From Acinetobacter sp. (GTDB lineage Bacteria > Pseudomonadota > Gammaproteobacteria > Pseudomonadales > Moraxellaceae): a stretch of 7,518 nt of DNA. The notes under the pieces were generated by a model, which ran no database searches, had not been told where the DNA came from, and worked only from the letters and a program-made list of their open reading frames with translations. The position numbers were made by a program, and so were the translations under genes. Location of the stretch: contig JASLJB010000309.1 of the NCBI GenBank assembly GCA_030152605.1, positions 1 through 7,518 of the forward strand, in the 5' to 3' direction. Below are positions 6,739 to 7,518 of the stretch, one piece after another. Position 1 is the stretch's first letter, and each line of letters starts with the position of its first letter.

Positions 6739-7371
6739 ATGCAAGATGCGATTGCGGTGCAAAGTCTCAAAAGTGATATTGCCTTACTCAGACAAAACAT
6801 TTGGCCACCGCAGCATTTGGCCAGTGTCGAAGGTTTACCGATTTATTATGCCAATGCTGCGGAAAGCGCTGAGTATTATCGCGCTTGGTTGGGGTTAATT
6901 GAACGTGCGCAGGAACTTTATCAGCCCTTTATGCAAGATGAGGTGGTTGATGCGATTCATTTGCCGAGTCATTTAAATCTGCCGTTATTTTTCTTTCATG
7001 TGGATCGGATCAGAATTAATAAAACGCCAGCCAAAGAGTCTAAAACCTTTCGTGGTATTGCCAGTTTAATTGACAAGTGTGGTCAGTTTGAGCCTGAAGA
7101 AATCACTAAAATGCAGCATTGGTTAGATCATGATGACACTGCGGTTTTAATTGCGCATCGTGAGTTTATTGATCTCAGAACCTATGTATTTCAACGTGGG
7201 GAGAGTGAATATACCCGTACACGTTTTTATAATAATGGTATCGTGCTCAGTACTGAACCACATTTTGAAATTGTTGATGCGCGCGAAAAACCACGCAAGC
7301 AACGCAGCGACCGTTATCAAGATCCGATGGCAGATAATCAAACTTGGAAGGTTTACGGCAAGAATCGATAA
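6739..7371 (+). CDS. Hypothetical protein, family not recognised
   Basis: A predicted 210-residue protein I cannot assign to a family. It has no signal peptide or evident membrane segment, so a cytoplasmic location is likely; LNLPLFFFHVD (79-89) is a short buried-strand-like hydrophobic stretch. Visible traits: an N-terminal part rich in aromatic residues (IYYANAAESAEYYRAW, 35-50), a helix-like segment after FEPEEITKMQHWLDHDD (117-133), a beta-like part RTYVFQRGESEYTRTRFY (147-164), and a hydrophilic basic tail from about 182 (REKPRKQRSDRYQD) that may be disordered or bind nucleic acid. The frame is open back to an ATG at 6628 (247 residues), but that start would overlap the divergent gene's start and cover the likely promoters, and AAGGA precedes the ATG at 6739. 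Codon use is like that of its neighbours. The function is unknown and neighbours give no clear clue. Confidence 0.75.
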   Translation: MQDAIAVQSLKSDIALLRQNIWPPQHLASVEGLPIYYANAAESAEYYRAWLGLIERAQELYQPFMQDEVVDAIHLPSHLNLPLFFFHVDRIRINKTPAKESKTFRGIASLIDKCGQFEPEEITKMQHWLDHDDTAVLIAHREFIDLRTYVFQRGESEYTRTRFYNNGIVLSTEPHFEIVDAREKPRKQRSDRYQDPMADNQTWKVYGKNR

Positions 7372-7397
7372 CGCTTAACAGAATGTTGATGCAGCAT

Positions 7398-7433
7398 TGT
7401 TTAAGATTTTAAATATCTTCTTTATCTTAAATA
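7398..7433 (+). terminator. Weak AT-rich hairpin after the last gene
   Basis: TTTAAGAT (7400-7407) pairs with ATCTTAAA (7424-7431), extended by a G-T and a T-A pair, with a 16-base loop; an inner alternative uses ATCTT at 7415-7419. It lies about 27 bases after the stop codon, but it is AT-only apart from one pair, and the following stretch is only loosely T-rich. It may be a weak terminator. The rest of the window end (to 7518) shows only AGGAG-T6-CTCCT (7471-7486), of unknown role. Confidence 0.22.
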
Positions 7434-7518
7434 CTTTCTCGGCAAGTCTTTTAATCTTTTGTCCACGGTGAGGAGTTTTTTCTCCTTATAGCCTATTCAT
7501 TAAAACCACATTTCAATC

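Noticed and set aside
1..7518. A new defence, mobile or biosynthetic system
   Set aside because: No transposase, integrase, toxin-antitoxin pair, nuclease, repeat array or cluster of linked enzymes is visible; the genes look like independent housekeeping or accessory chromosomal genes.

Overview
The window looks like a chromosomal segment of a gammaproteobacterium, most probably Acinetobacter or a close relative. This is inferred from the moderately low GC content, the AT-rich intergenic DNA, the very close match of the first gene to enterobacterial TcyP/YdjN as I remember that sequence, and the presence of a DUF3144 protein and a two-domain periplasmic M16 peptidase. No mobile element, tRNA, rRNA or CRISPR array is visible.

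Layout: (1) Positions 1-769 hold no intact gene. They contain a GC-rich hairpin that would work as a minus-strand terminator, a possible eroded minus-strand reading frame, an isolated FNR/Anr-type box and, next to the first gene, three copies of TAAGTTAT ahead of a probable promoter. (2) Positions 770-2161 are tcyP, a cystine symporter, followed by a hairpin terminator. (3) Positions 2343-3233 encode a PhzF-fold protein with its catalytic motifs intact. (4) A 12-bp perfect inverted repeat with a 17-nt loop lies directly before the start codon at 3378, and its right arm contains the only plausible Shine-Dalgarno bases. The gene at 3378-6140 is an exported M16 zinc peptidase of 920 residues. (5) A strong bidirectional terminator (6173-6204) separates the peptidase from a convergent DUF3144 gene (minus strand, 6228-6629) that ends in a strictly alternating histidine tail. 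(6) Facing away from it is an unrecognised gene of 210 codons (6739-7371); the interval between the two holds candidate divergent promoters. (7) The last 147 bases contain only weak AT-rich hairpins.

The genes appear to be independent transcription units rather than one operon: each junction has a terminator, a promoter or a change of direction. No shared pathway is evident. I do not see a new multi-gene system. The items most worth following are the inverted repeat that covers the ribosome binding site of the peptidase gene, the repeated TAAGTTAT boxes before tcyP, and the HxHxHxHxHxHxH tail of the DUF3144 protein.
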